DNA from: Discostella pseudostelligera
Lineage: Eukaryota; Bacillariophyta; Thalassiosirophyceae; Thalassiosirales; Thalassiosiraceae
Assembly (NCBI GenBank): GCA_036940085.1
Contig: JALLBK010000078.1
Location: 1-26,672 of the forward strand
Direction: 5' to 3'
DNA: 26,672 nt
Of the stretch, positions 8,492 to 22,400 are shown in pieces. How positions within the stretch are numbered: position 1 is the first letter of the stretch; every line of letters begins with the position of its first letter. The notes under the pieces are model-generated. The model was not told the origin of the DNA, searched no databases, and saw only the letters and a program-made list of their open reading frames with translations. Made by a program: the position numbers and the translations under genes.

Positions 8492-10312
8492 ATGCGAAAA
8501 TCGATGAGAGATTATTTGCAGGATCTACTAACCATGAATGCCAGCGGATTATCGTCGGTCTCCGATGATGTTCTTCATGTCATCTTACTCTTCCTTGGTC
8601 CGACTGGTGTAGAAGAGAGTATGAAGAGAGTGTGTAATCGATTTCAGTAAGTCTGTGTTTATGAAAGTAATTAGTGACGCGTATTTCTGTACTCATTATC
8701 ATGTCTTCTTTGAATGACCAGCACTGCATCATCCTTGTCAAGATTGCTTTGGAAAGAGTTCTGTATACTAACAGGCAAGGTTTTGGATGGTCAATCTGCC
8801 AGCGTTGACAGTCCGAAGAGCGACTTCAGGTCGCTCTTGCCGGAGGTGATTTCGGTGGACGATGATGTTGGTATGGGCGGTAGTTTATGTTCGGCTGAAC
8901 AAAGTATAATTGGAACCAGTGGGGCCAATCATTATCGACGGTATTATTTTCGTAACCCTTGCGTGCCACTTGATTTCGGTACGATCAACGAGGCCTTGTG
9001 TCATTGTCCTCGACTACAATCCGAAGATATGAATCTGCTTAGCGATGAAACAACACGTTATTCGGGCGTTGGCACTGTGGTGCTCATGCCGGGTGTGTAT
9101 GCCGAGCGGATTTCCATTTGTGGTGCTACGTCGTCGTCTGTCGAACAAGACAATGTAAATGGCAGGATCGCAATCAGAGCAGCTTTCCCGAAGTTTGGTG
9201 CGACAATTCAATCAGCAAATTTTACACATGCTGATGACATTATGGTCGAAGATAAACCTTGTATTTCAATTTCAAATTGTGATGGTGGTACATCATCGGA
9301 AGGTCTAAGCGGCAGAGGTATTCGGGTTGATCTTTCTCATCTTGAAATCGTCCATTCGTCACAACGAGGAGTGAGTGTGTAAATATTGGCAATGTTCGCA
9401 TATCTTCCTTCGCCAGTTCGCCTCACATTCGCTTCTTTGATTAGACTGATATTTGGAATGGGAACACCGCAATCAGTGTGATTGGTCGTGGTGCGCATGC
9501 TATCATTGACTCTTGTATTCTTCAGAGTGACACGGGACGAGGATTGGTTGTCACGACAGAATCAGTTTGTGAAGTGTACAACTCGAGCATTGTCGACTGC
9601 GCTGGTAAGCACGCCCTTTTGGCTTTCGTTATTCTGAATGACTCATTTCTAACACTCTTACAGCGACGGGGTTCTATCTGGGTGATTGGTGAGAGCATGC
9701 ATGATTGCTCAATTCTATTTACTGCACTACCGCGTTCTAATAATGGTTGTTTCACCGCTGCTCCAGGGGATCTCGCGCTTTGATTTCAAGGTGCAATATT
9801 GTGAGGAATGGTTTTGGCTCAAAACGAAGTATACCTCTCGTTGGCGGTGAAAATTTTGGAGCAGTGCCTGCAGGTCACTCGGGTGCGTTGTTAATGAGTG
9901 CTTGCGAGGGTTTGTGCTGATTGCATCGGCTCATTCCTTTTTTGCTATTGACTGGGTTTCATTTGAATTTGTAGGCGTGTATATCGAGAGCAGCATGTGC
10001 TGGATAGACGATTGTCTCCTTGCTGGAAATTGTCTCACCGGACTAAGTGTGGTCCGTGGTGGGGTAGTTTCTTTGTCAGGCTCTGATGTCACTGAGAACG
10101 GACATGATTCCCCCGTTCTGATTGAGGATAGGTTTGATGTCCGCGATGCAGCAATGCTGAATGGTGAAGGGATTAGTATTCGCGGCGAAATAGTTGAAGG
10201 TCCGCTCACGAATAATTTTACAAGCTTGCACGATGCTGGTGAAAAGACGAATCTCTTCAAGGGCGGGGCAATCCGTGATGGTGACATGTTGTTGTCGCAC
10301 CTGAGTTTGTGA
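8492..10312 (+). CDS. F-box protein with right-handed beta-helix repeats (FBXO10/11-like), 6 exons
   Basis: Likely substrate-recognition subunit of an SCF (SKP1-cullin-F-box) ubiquitin ligase. Deduced exons: 8492-8646, 8722-9370, 9445-9604, 9664-9688 (25 nt), 9767-9882 (or 9909) and 9975-10312, about 480 aa (489 with the alternative donor). Phases agree at every junction. Seen: F-box 'LSSVSDDVLHVILLFLGP' followed by 'MKRVCNRFHTASSLSRLLW' across intron 1; then a pectin-lyase-like solenoid start 'GTINEALCHCPRL' and 'GTVVLMPGVYAERISI'; then repeated rungs such as 'AIIDSCILQSDTGRGLVV', 'VYNSSIVDCAATGFYLGDW', 'ALISRCNIVRNGFG' and 'CWIDDCLLAGNCLTGLSV'. This pairing of F-box and PbH1-type repeats is the architecture of FBXO10/FBXO11. 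ATG 8534 is an alternative start 14 codons downstream. The gene follows the fibrillin gene in tandem at 170 bp. The substrate is unknown. Confidence 0.75.
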
Positions 10313-10335
10313 ATGGTGATTCTGGTCCACCCATC

Positions 10336-10341
10336 AATAAA
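10336..10341 (+). terminator. AATAAA polyadenylation-signal-like hexamer
   Basis: The hexamer lies 24 bp beyond the F-box gene stop codon, inside the 139-bp gap to the convergent dynein stop codon. Diatom poly(A) signals are not strictly AATAAA, so this is only suggestive. Confidence 0.3.
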
Positions 10342-10451
10342 ATAATAACAATCACGCGATGAAACCTCACCATGGTTATCGAAGTCGGCAGCACCCTTCG
10401 ATAGAAAGGCACTTGTAGAGAGTTAAACAGAGCAAGTAGTTCTTATTGTGA

Positions 10452-13400
10452 TTAACTGATTTCGCCGATGAGTGCAACGCCAGCTAAAGTCCACCGCGCT
10501 GGAGGTGATGATGTCTTCAGCTGCGCATTGAAATACCATGTCGGTCCTCGTTGTTCCGTCATGTAGACTGGGCATTGATATACTCCACCAATGCCGGCTT
10601 TTTCCTTGGTGACAGCCTTGATGTGTATTATTGGCATTTGACAGAAAATCTCCTTCGGCCTGCTCGTTTGGAGCTGTCCGCTTGCGATGTCAAAGCTCGC
10701 ACCCTGGAGAGACAGTCCTGTCACGTACGCCCCATCACGGGAGCTGCCATCTACTTCGTCTGCAGTCATCATCTTAGTTACTCGTGTAAATGTCACTAAT
10801 TTGTCTAACTCCCACTGGTTCTTCTGCGCAGTAACCTGGCAAATCGCAGTCAAGAAACTGGTTGGATTAACCAAACCACTCAACCATGTCACCTTTGGAA
10901 TCTCGCTCGGGTTGTTCATCCACTCCTCCAATTGGAAAAGTCGATCTGAAAAGTTCTTCACCCACGATCCAAGGGGCAGCTTACTTGGCCAAGCCCGCTT
11001 TGCCCATGACGCTGGAACTCTATCCAAGTAAAATGACATCATCACCTCCTCCATCGAATCACTCATGGTTAGCTTTCCCGCAAAGCCCAGCTGCAACTCT
11101 CTAATAGAGCGCCTAATTTCAGCCAATAACACATTCATGATATCCATCTCTTGAATGAACACGTTTTGGTACGGCCCAATTTCATCTAGGTTTCGGATCA
11201 AATCTTCTACGTCGAATTTTTTCTCGTCGAATTTTTCCAGGAGCTCGTTGGCCGTTTCAGCTGCGACTACCTGAGGAGACGTTGTGCCTTCTCCGCTGGT
11301 AATTCCTCTCGGTTGCAACTCCATCAGAGTGTTAAACATGGCGTTGCTCTGCTGAGTACGGAAATCAATCTCAGCATTTGGATGTAGCCCAAACGCGATC
11401 GGCGTGTCTGCTGCCATATTTTTGTCAATATGCTCGATGTACTTTTCAAAAGATGTCGAGGCAGGACTCATGAAGCTGACGCCCTTTTCGTCATCGGCAA
11501 AAGGATGCATTTCCATCTCGTCGAGAAGTTCTTCTTTCATGTAGAAGTTCAAGTACTCATTTGTCAATAGACGATCGAAGTCATTCACAATATGGCCTCC
11601 ATACATAATCTCTCCGAATATGTATTTGAGGTCCTGCCAAGGAATTTTACTTCCTCCGATATTATCCATGTAGTTTTGGAGGCATGTAACAGAGTCTCTC
11701 AAATCTCCAATACTGAAAGGGTACTTCATGTTGTAACCCATCGGACCAAATTGCTTCCGTTCCATTAAAATAGAGTGAAAGTGGCAAAGGCCAAACAAAA
11801 TACTTTTGGTTTTTGAATCGGCTTCTTCGACATAATCTTTCTGGACAAAACACCATGCTCGCTTCAAATTCGCCTTCAACCCTGCAGGAGGCTCATTTGT
11901 TAACTTGATGCATCGATTCAAAATGCCAATTGGAATTGAGTTTGATGGATCGCTTGTCAGAAACACTCTGAACTTATCGTGACTTCCCTCCGCGGCATAC
12001 TCGTCCAGTTTTTTTTCCAACTCACACAGCCATTTCGGCATCAAATGGACATTGTTGAGTATAACCCAGTGCCCATTTCGGTGAGCAGTCTCAAGGCATG
12101 ACATAGCAACGACATCCTGCCCTTGTCCCATGCTCACATTGTGGTACGATACACCCTTCTGCAGTCCGTACTCGGTAGCCTTCTTATCTACATCGGCGAC
12201 CACGTTAGCACCTGGGCTCAAAATGAAGTATATTGGAGTTTTCGGCGTCGAGTCTGCAATGCAGCTGCCCAATATCTCGATATTGTTCAGTGTTGAGTCG
12301 CATTCAATGTACGAACCACTGTTTGGTAGGATGTTTCGAATGAATCTAGTCAATGCCGAAGTCATGCGGTCCGGTCGTAAGCAGCGAACAATCAGCATTT
12401 TTTGAAACGGTTGCCGATCAAGACCAGCCCAGTCCAACGGCAACTTCTCGTCTTCCGGAGCTATTGCATTGAACCACTCTCGAAATCTTGGTGCAGCTTC
12501 GACTAGGTCGCTTGTAAAGTTACTAAACTCCTCCATGTCTGCTAGTGCGGCAGTAGATGCCCATGCAGAAGCTGGGAGCCAATCAACTGGGTTCGGTATA
12601 ACTTTTGTTGGTGCTCGGATGAGGAACTGAAACTGGGTCTCATTCCAGTCATCGGTGCCAATGATACCGCGTTTCATCAGATTGAATGTAAGCTGGGCCA
12701 AGAAGATGAGTTTATGTCGCTCGAACAGCCCACGAGAAACCCATGTAAAGACAGATAATCGCAGAGAATTTCGAAGTTTATCAACTCTCTCTTGCAGATC
12801 AACAATTGCGGGAACTTTTTGCACTGATTTCTCAAAAATGGTAAGGAAACTGTCCAATGAATATTGGTACATGTGATCAATGAGGGACAGCTTGGTGAGA
12901 AGGAAATAAAGCATAGCGCCTTCGGATGCTTGCGGTCGGTACGCTTCGCGAGCTTCCTTGACTTCTTTCTCGGTGATCTTGCCTCTTTCCACAGCTTCGT
13001 TGATTCCCTGTGCTGTCTTTTTCGTCGCCTCGAGCCCTTCAATCAATGACACATCACTCAAAATATCCTCGGGGGCGTTTGCAAGTCGTTCAAGCAGTTG
13101 ATCTTCAAGCTCCACGAGTTGGATTTGGTAGCTGATTGCGGTGGCAGTCAATAATCTGGCTTTTTCCTCGAGATCAGGTCGCTCCAACTCAACCACCTTC
13201 GCTAGGAGCTGATCTTCCAACCCACGTTCAGTAGCAATGAAGTTGATCAAGGTACATTGGGCGGATATTTCTGGCTTGTAATGAGGATTACTTAACTTCG
13301 TTTGCAAATACAGCTGGAAACCTGGGTCGTACTCCACTTCCTCTCCACCTAATTTCAGGTAGAGACTTCGACCTTTCTTGTAGATTGATCGAGACAACAC

Positions 13401-16400
13401 AGGGTCGAGCATGGCGTCGATTTCCATACCAATATTCTCTATTATCACGCATCGACCGTTGGTGATCGCGTTAATGAGAACCTTCAACCAATTATTTTGT
13501 GTCAACTGAATGACGTCCAAATTGCTTGCTTCCTTTTTCACAAGCCATTTGATAGCTTGTGACTGAGGATCGATTAGAAGAGGCCATCGTTTACAATTTG
13601 ACAATATGGCACCGTTTTCTAAGGACACTCTATCGCTGGGAAGACCTTCGCTGACCATTTTCGAGTTTCTGCCTTCGTCCGAGAGAACTTTGAGTGGGTC
13701 AGACCCTTCAGTCGCTGCGATGCCTCGACGTGTCAGGTCGGCGCTCCACTTTCCTTTCCACAATTCTTCGCGCAAGTCTTTGTCAAATGCCCCAACGTAA
13801 GAAACAAATCCTGCAGCGAGCATACAATCACCAACAAGTGTGTATGCGCTGCTTTTGAGCCGTTCGATTTCCTCTCCCCAACGCACATTCTCACTAGAGA
13901 GTCCACCGACCAGTCTTTGAGCCAAATCGGCTCTTGTGGTCAACGATGCAGCTTGATCTTCGACATCTTTCTTCTCCTGAACAGCCTCCTTGTACTTCTC
14001 ATTCAGTACTGCTAACTGATGTTGGACTTCGGCGACCTTCCGCTGGGCATCCTCCGAGCTAGCGATGGCGGCGGCTTTCCTTTCTCTTGCTGCTTGAAGG
14101 GAATCCATGAGAGGCTTAACTTTCACGTAAATTCGATTGAAGCTGTAAATGTTTACAACCCATGTGCACAAGTTGGCCGCGGCAGCAGATTTGGACGACA
14201 TTTTCTCAGGAGTGAAATTGGCGTCTTCGACATACGGCTTGAGTAGACTTATCTCGTATTCGGAGATATCTTCACCTCTGAACTCTGAGAGCTTCGCTTT
14301 GAATGAGTCGACGTTCTGCATCATCACCTTAGCCCGATTCCATGTGAAGTTCTTTGCGCTGTACTCCTTTTCAATGAGGATCAGACATGCATTCGTCACC
14401 TTATCAACTCCAGAGGGAGGCTTACCCAAATTTTTTAGTTCTGAGAGCATTGCCTTGCTCAAACAATCGACTGCCGCTGCAGCAGCTTCCATCGCCGGCT
14501 TTGCCTCACTCAACTCCTGTTCGGCCTCGTTCTCAATCCTCATTGCCGTTTCGGACTCTTCCTTTGCTTTCTTGGCCTCCATCTGAGCGCCTTCGTCTTG
14601 AATTTGGGCGTCAGCCTGTTGAACACTCATTTCATCAATAAGTGTATCCATGGTGATCTTTTTATCGCTGACCTTCTCCATGGTAATCTTCAAATCCTGC
14701 TGCAATCTTGTAACATCTTGGGATGTCTTTCGAAGGGTGGATAGACCGACATCCAATCGATCAATGAGTCGCTGCAAATCGGCCTGCTTGTTACCAAGAA
14801 GGTATTTGAAGAATGAAATGAGTTCCAAAAACGATTTCGGAGTGACGTAGTTATATCTGCGCTGAGTCTCCAAAAAGTGTTGAGACATCTCGGCCACACT
14901 CAAGTGTTCTTCAGCCATATGCATAGCGAGATTCGTCCGAACATCTGACGATCCATTAATATTCACATCTGCGAGGAATCTCTCTGCAACGCTGACCAAG
15001 GCGTCTCTTGGCCATGGATGGAACTGGTCAATAACAGTATTGTTGACTAAACCAGGGAATCTTCGCGCACGAACTCTGAACGTATCCCCTACGGGTGAGA
15101 ATGCCAGGACCATGTGCAAGTTCCGTTTGACTTTCGAAACGAAGAAATTGATCCTCGACTCAGTGTTGTCAAGAACTCCAAACGTTTTTGCCTCATTTGC
15201 GATTGACCCTAGAATAATATCCAAGTCCTCCTTCGGGAAGAGGTCTGGGATCCAACCACTCGTGAGAATTCCATTTATGTAAACAAGGAACTTTTCGTTG
15301 ACAATTTGAGTATCTGTCATGAGGAATACAATCGGATTGCCCCTTACACCTGCGGTCCTGTAAATTGACCGGAGTTCATCCTTCAAATCTTCTACGCCGT
15401 AGCCAGACGTGACTGATATCTGCCTCACTTCATAACCACTGATGAATGCCGCAAGTCGACACAAACTCTGTTTTCCAGAGCCACCAACTCCTACTAACAT
15501 GGCGTTCCCCCCTGGGTTCTGAATTATTCTATGGATCCTCACAATGTGGAGTATCGCCTGCTTGAATAGAACTAGTTCCATGATGGCATTGCATTCGTTG
15601 TATTCAACCAATTTTGAATCAATGACGGCCTTTAGTTTTTCCATTGATGGGATAGGAAGATAAGAGCCATCAGACGAAGTCGCAAAATTGGTAAACACAT
15701 TGTTTGGTTCAAACAAGTCCTCGGCGGCGATTGATGGCCCCACGAGACTGCTCGTGACAATTTCATTGAAGACGTCAGTGAACACTTCTACTTCAGCTTC
15801 TGTCACTAACCGATCTGCATAGACACGGTGACACTCGTGAGTGAATAGCCTCGCTAGCATTGGAGGCTTGAGGTAATATTCCCCTTTGGCGAGACATGTC
15901 CCTTGAAATATATTCGTTAACTCTCTCATGTTCCAGTTGTACATAAAACGCATTGCCGATGGCAAGAACTTTGCGCTTACTGCGTCGTGAACTCGAATAG
16001 CTGTATCAACAATTCTGCTCGTCAGCTCTTGCATGACAGGCTGGAAGGTGCTCAGATGCCCGCTGAATAAGCTAGCGAAAATTGTTTTGAGATCAGTTTG
16101 AGATGGCATGGCTATCGCAAAGGTGGCGAAATGTCGCTGACAACGTTCGCAAATTTCGAATGAACCCGCGGTTGGATTCATTGCTGCGATATACTGGATG
16201 TCCATCAGTTGTTTCCTCATTCCTAGATCAGATCGGTCGAAGATGGAGCCATGTTGCATATGCTGAGTCATCAACGCAATCGAATTCTGAGTTCCGTATG
16301 TCTCGACATATGGTAAGTTCATGTCGTCGATGAAAAATATCATTCTCTTTCCCATGGGCGGACCAAAAATATTGCGAGATCTCTTGTCGATGTATCCTTC

Positions 16401-19400
16401 AAGCTCGCTCTGCAATGTGGATGAAGATGTGTAGTATGACATGACAATGTTTTTACTCAAAATTCCGTCAATCTCTTTATCCAACGAGCCCAAATAATTC
16501 TTGATTATCTCAGTCTTTCCTGTCCCAGTGCTTCCAACAAGCATGGCATATTTTCCATTCCTCGCGAGCTTGTCAATCAAGTAGGTGATGCGCACCGTCT
16601 CTACTGTCTCAACGAAAAGCTCGTTGAATGGCGTTTGGCCAGGTCTTGTTCCAATAGACACCGGAGGGTGCGTTGGCACCATGGTTTGCCAGTTCACATG
16701 TTCGCCGGACTTGGGATCGTAAAAGTAGTCGAAACAAAGACCTTCTTTAGGAAACTTGGCCCCGAATGTCGCTGCGAAGTCCTCTGAGAATTTTTTCCTG
16801 TAGTCTCCCGATTGGTTAATGATCATCGGTCCTCCAAACGCCCAAACTGCTGAAAAGACAAATACCATCTCAATCGTCTCCGGGGTCATTTTGCCGTCTC
16901 GGACTAATGGGAGGAGCCCTTCCAGTAAGTAGATGATGGTGCTGACCTTGTTAATGAGCCTCACTGGTGTGACCTCTTTGTAACTTGTCCTTGTCATTTC
17001 AACAAGAGTGTCAACGTATTTATCAAAGAGGGATGGCAAATTATTCTTCTCCGTCGAGTTCTCTCTTCCCTGAACCCACGTTTCGACAAGCGGTCGCCAG
17101 CCAATATCAATTTCATTTATGTAAAGAATGCCCGCCCGAGAAACGGTAGCTGGTGTAGCGTTCTTCAGTGAATTGATTTCGAATATCATCCTCATTGCTG
17201 GCGACAGTGGTACGCGCTCGTTAGAAACGAGTGTGAGTACTTTGTTGTCATCCATCACGGTGTTCATGGATTCAATCCACACAGCGTCGATATCTCCATC
17301 GAGTACAACCCATTTGGAAGTCTGAAAGTCATGAAAGCCTTGTTCAGCGTAGTTCTTGCTCATTCCTCTCATGATTATGCTCAGTACACCATCTTTCCAA
17401 TCCTTTGTTAGAGTCATGTATCCATACAACTCATCGCCTGTGACGGCCTTTGGATTGACAGTCTCTACCACGCATGTATTTTTGCGCTTGTCAAGGTTGT
17501 GCGCGCCTTGCAGTGTTTTCCAAATCGTTGTCTTGGCACATCCAGCAGGGCCAAGAAGCATGACGGAGTGCCTAACGTTCAGAAGATCTTGAAAGTTACA
17601 TGTCTTGGTAACAAAGACATCGTCGTACTGCAAATTTCGCTCCTTTGCTACTCGGATGATTTTCGCTTTCAGGTCGTCGTCGACCTTTGTCTCTACCGTC
17701 AATCCTGGGAACAGGTCATTGACTAGCCTGAGAAAAATAGGAATGTCGTGGATGGGCATTTTGGGAGTGTTGAAGTCGCGGAGGGCCCGCATTAGGACCT
17801 GATCCTCGCTCATTGTAGGATTGGCTCGTTTCATGCCTCCCGCTACTCGCAGTACAGACTTCACAGCTCGAAGTCCCCAATCGTAGTGGCGCTGTTTCGA
17901 TAGTAGTGCCGATGACAGATCATATAATGTGTTGAACTTCACAGACAATGCGCGGGCAGTTTGGAAGCCTTCGGCCATCAACATATTCTCTATGATCAAA
18001 ATCATGTCAGGCCGAATCATGGCGCAAGAACGAAACAGAGCTTTAAGATTCTCAGGCAACTCTGTTCGACCAGCGTATCCAGGATTCATTGTGATCCAAA
18101 AACCGCAAGTGGGGATGAGAGATATGGTGTCTCCCATGAAGTCGAAGTATCCAACCTTCGTTGGAGGAGTTCCTGCCGGTGCCGACTGGAATTCTAGTTC
18201 CCTATTTTCTGGTCTTGAGAATTTGACGATGGCGTCTTGGATTGTCTTCACCTGCGTCGCCACGACAGAAAGAACTTCGATGGGAATCCTATTGAATTCG
18301 TCAAAGCATCCCCAAGCTCCAGTTTGGGCCAAACCACGAAATATGTCAGCAATGGACTGGAAATTCATTTGATCGGAGCAATTGAACACGTAACATGGAA
18401 TTGCTATCGCGCGTGCAAGATCCTTCGTCGTCTCGGTCTTGCCCGTACCAGCAGGCCCTGCTGGTGCACCACCTAAATACAATTTGAGTGCCATCGTCAG
18501 AGTAATGTAGCATCGATCTGTCAGTGGGGTGATGACAAGTCGCCCAGTGTTGCCAACCCATTCATAGAAATATTTGCAGGAAAAGTCGCAAATCTTCACA
18601 TTGACGCCAAGAGTTGGTTGTTCCCACTCAAACCGTAGTTGTTGTTGCCACGCAAATGCGTTTGGCCCTTCGGTCTTTTGACTAATGAGGCGGTCGACAA
18701 CGTCACGAGAGTGTACATCCATTGTGATGATCGAAATTATCTTTGTTCGATCAGCTACGGATAGCTCGCCCAGGACCAGCTGGATGAGGGCTGAAAGGCG
18801 ATTGTTGCAAACCTGAAGGTTGCGTTTCACAGCGTCCTCTTGGCCGCCTTCGTACTCCTCCAGAGATAATTGTGTTTCGTCTGTCCAGTAAATTTGAGTT
18901 CCTGCAATACACAATTGCGCCGGGTAGTTGAACAACCAGTCATGCCGAGGTGTATCTACGTCCCAGTTCACGGCCTTTTCGATGGCATCAGATAAAATGA
19001 GCTTGAGGGATTTCCGCATTGAATCGGCTAAGCGATTTAAATACGCCTCTACCTCGCCTTCCATCGTGAAATGTTCGTGTAGTAGAACCTTCTCGCCATC
19101 TTTGGCAACCATAGTATCAACGATCTTTTTGCTTTTCGTTCCGTCTCCAGAAGTGATAAATTCCAAATCCGCTAGAGCATCGTAGCAATCACCGAGGTAA
19201 GGCAAAATCTTTGGCGGGTTCCTCCCATTTGCGAGCATATCGAGAAGCGCAACAGAAGAGACGAAGTAGAATCGAGGGAAGATTTTCTTCTTAATGTCGA
19301 GATACTCGTGCAATGATTTCTGGCACATTTCAAGATTGTCACGCATTCCCTTCAAGGAGTCATATCGGTTCTCGACGGAGCAAACTTTGACGCAGTTTGC

Positions 19401-22400
19401 CTCAAGTACAGCTTCCTTCATTAATTTTCTGAAGTCGGAATCGATCCCTTCGAACCGTTTGGTATCCTCGGGTAGCTGTGATCGGATATCCGCCGATGCT
19501 AGAAAGATGGATTCTAGCGAGGCCCATGAACGAGCAACAGATAACCACATTCTCAGGGTGTCATCAACTGTCCGCAATTTACTCTGCCATTGCACAACAC
19601 GGTCCTTGAAGTATTCCATGAACTTGCCCATCCCATAGATTCCCTGCAGCTCCATTTGGTGCGCTTCCATACATTCAACAACCTCTTCACTTGGGCGTGG
19701 GGTGAACATGTCGGTGTCATTGTGAGCGGAATATTGCAATTCCATAACAGCCCACAAGCCGTCGATTTCGTTCAGCTTTTTCTCAATCTTGAGTTCCTTC
19801 ATTGCTGTTTCGACAATATCCTCGATTTCTTGTTGATGGTTATGAAGCTTGAGCGTAAGCATGTCACGGAGCGTAAATGTAGGGTTTGATGGGTCTATTG
19901 AATTGATATTGCATACTCGCGCGAGGGCTGCCCAATGGCGTGATCGTATGGCATTTGAATGGAGGTCGTGGACAAGGGGCAAAACTGTCGCCATAACTGC
20001 CATGGATTCATGAATATCCTTGTAAACTTGCCAACCCTTCATGACAGGATATGCAGTTCCTTTCTCGCTGAGCTGCTTGCGAAGACGCTTATTTCGATCT
20101 TCGAGATCAACAGTGTTCACATTATTCCACAATTCCCTTTCCCAACCCTCCATGATGGTACTCGCACTCTCCTTGAATTCCCAAAGATGAAGGAGTTGCT
20201 TTAGTTCGCTGCGCGTTTCGCCTATTTCAGGGTAAGATGTTGGCTGTAACTCGAATAAATCTTCAAGCTCCCGGAACTTTTTGATCTGCAGTTCCAGCTG
20301 ATCAACTTTCAGAGTGAGCGACTCAATGGTTTCAAAAGCGTTTGAGCAATCACTTTCACACTTGAATGGAGCTTGAGACCGAAATTCCCCTCGAAATTTC
20401 TTTAAAGAGAGGTTAAACTGGTCGAGGTCGAGCTTGAGGGCGTCGATCGATGCCATTTGCATCGGCAATATCTCCTCCTTCTTTTTGAATGTCTTCTTTA
20501 CGACTGCTTCCCACGCAAGTGGAATTTCTTCCAACACGTCTTGCAGATTCCGGCCAGTGACAGTGTCGTTCAATACATCGACGCCATGGTGCCGAAGGAT
20601 TTGCACGCATTCTCGTTGTGGTCCAAAAAGCTCTGGTACTGAGACTGTTTTGAGCCTCACGTCCCGAATAACGGTCATAACTGCCATCAATTCATCCGAT
20701 TGATTGCCATGTGACTCGTCTACTTGTCGACTTAAGCCTTGAGTAGTAGACTCCATGAACTTGAGAAGATCCGATAGTGTAGTGATAATTGATCCACGCA
20801 TATGAGATGTGAACAGGTTGATCCATTTAGACGCACAGAGTGAAATATCTCTCTTCGCAGGCGTAATGTCGATTCTTAGCCAGCCAATATCGATAGGAGA
20901 CTGAACTTTCGCGACATCTGCTTGTGCCTCGACGCATTTTCTTATCTCCTTGTCGAACTTCTCCAAGTCTAAAAGTCTTGTTCCGTTGCTGGTAACAATA
21001 GTCGCATTCTCACAAAATTCCTTGAAGTAGGAGTTGAGGTCTGTCTCCCAAAGGTACGCGTACTTGTCAAACGTCTTCTTGAGATCATTGCATTTTGCGT
21101 CGTTGGCAACAATAGCATCCGACAGTAACGCCATCACTCGGTTGACGGCCGAATCAGAGCGCATTTCTCCTATGAATGTCCCTTCTGCGTCAAGCCGCTT
21201 TAAAAGTGTCGAAATATTCAAGAAGGTGCCGACGATGTCATCAATCATATCTGACATGCCAGTCTTGTTCGCATTATGACCGAGAGGAGGCATAAATTCA
21301 ATGCCACCTTCACCACTTAAAACGACCATGATCTCAAACAATGGCAGTCGCCCATCACGCCGGATAGACTCTTGGTCGATTTGATCGAGTAAGAATTCAA
21401 GCGATACCAGAACCGCGGCAGTGAGTCCATTGACGACGACAGTGTTAATGAATTCAATATAGCATCTCCAATCGGCGGAAGCGCTCGATACTCGAAGGAC
21501 TTTGTTTGTTTCGTTCACTAACACGTGTATTTGCTTTCCTGCATCTCTGATACTCGAGAAGTTGACAGCCTGTGTTGCCTTGAACGCCCTCTCAAACTCT
21601 TCCTTTGCCATCGGTTTCGTTTTCCGCTCAAACATTGGCCTTTTCCACTTGTTGGCAATGCCTTGCACGGCACCCAAATTATCTTTCATTGTCTTCAATA
21701 TTCCATGGACGACTTTCACTTGTTCCATTGAGTCTCCAATGAACTCAGTAACCCCGTCCGATCGCCAGTTCAATACCTCAAGACCAGGCTGGATAGCAGA
21801 GTCAAACTTCGCCAGATATGGATCAATGAGTGGCTTCTCCACTGGCAACAAGCTATTCAATGTCGAATTGTTCATGTTGACAATGAGGTCTAGATTGCCT
21901 GTCCAAGCACGAAAGGTGTCGGCCGATTGAAATATTTTAAGCGCCGAATCTGGCACTGGAAGTCCTAGAAGAAGGAAGTACTTGACCTCGCGAAGGAGAC
22001 GAACAAGTGCTGGGTCGAAATTTGTGAAAAGCTGACGTGATCCTTCCGTTATGCGTAGAAGAGGCAATTCAAGCTTGACGCTAGACGTTCTCTCAATGTC
22101 GTGACCCCACTCCTTGACATTGTGTCTCTCAAAATCAAGCAGCGATGACATGATAGCTTTCTGCACTTTGATCGCCTCTTTGGCCTCTTCGCGGTCGAGT
22201 ATGTTGCGATCTAACTCTTGCATTCTTTCCATAGGAATTTTGACTCTCGCTATAAGTCCGTGGCACCACATCAGAGCACCACTAATTGGGGGGAGATTGC
22301 GCATGATATTTTTTGGAGTAGAGCAACGATGCTTAACGAACTCCTCTTGGACTACCTTGATATCTCTTGCATAGGATTGAATGAGGGCAATTTGTTCCAT

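Noticed and set aside
12677..13042. 121-codon minus-strand frame within the dynein gene, and about forty similar frames on both strands between 10.5 and 23.9 kb
   Set aside because: All overlap the continuous 13.4-kb dynein coding exon in other frames and show no independent similarity.
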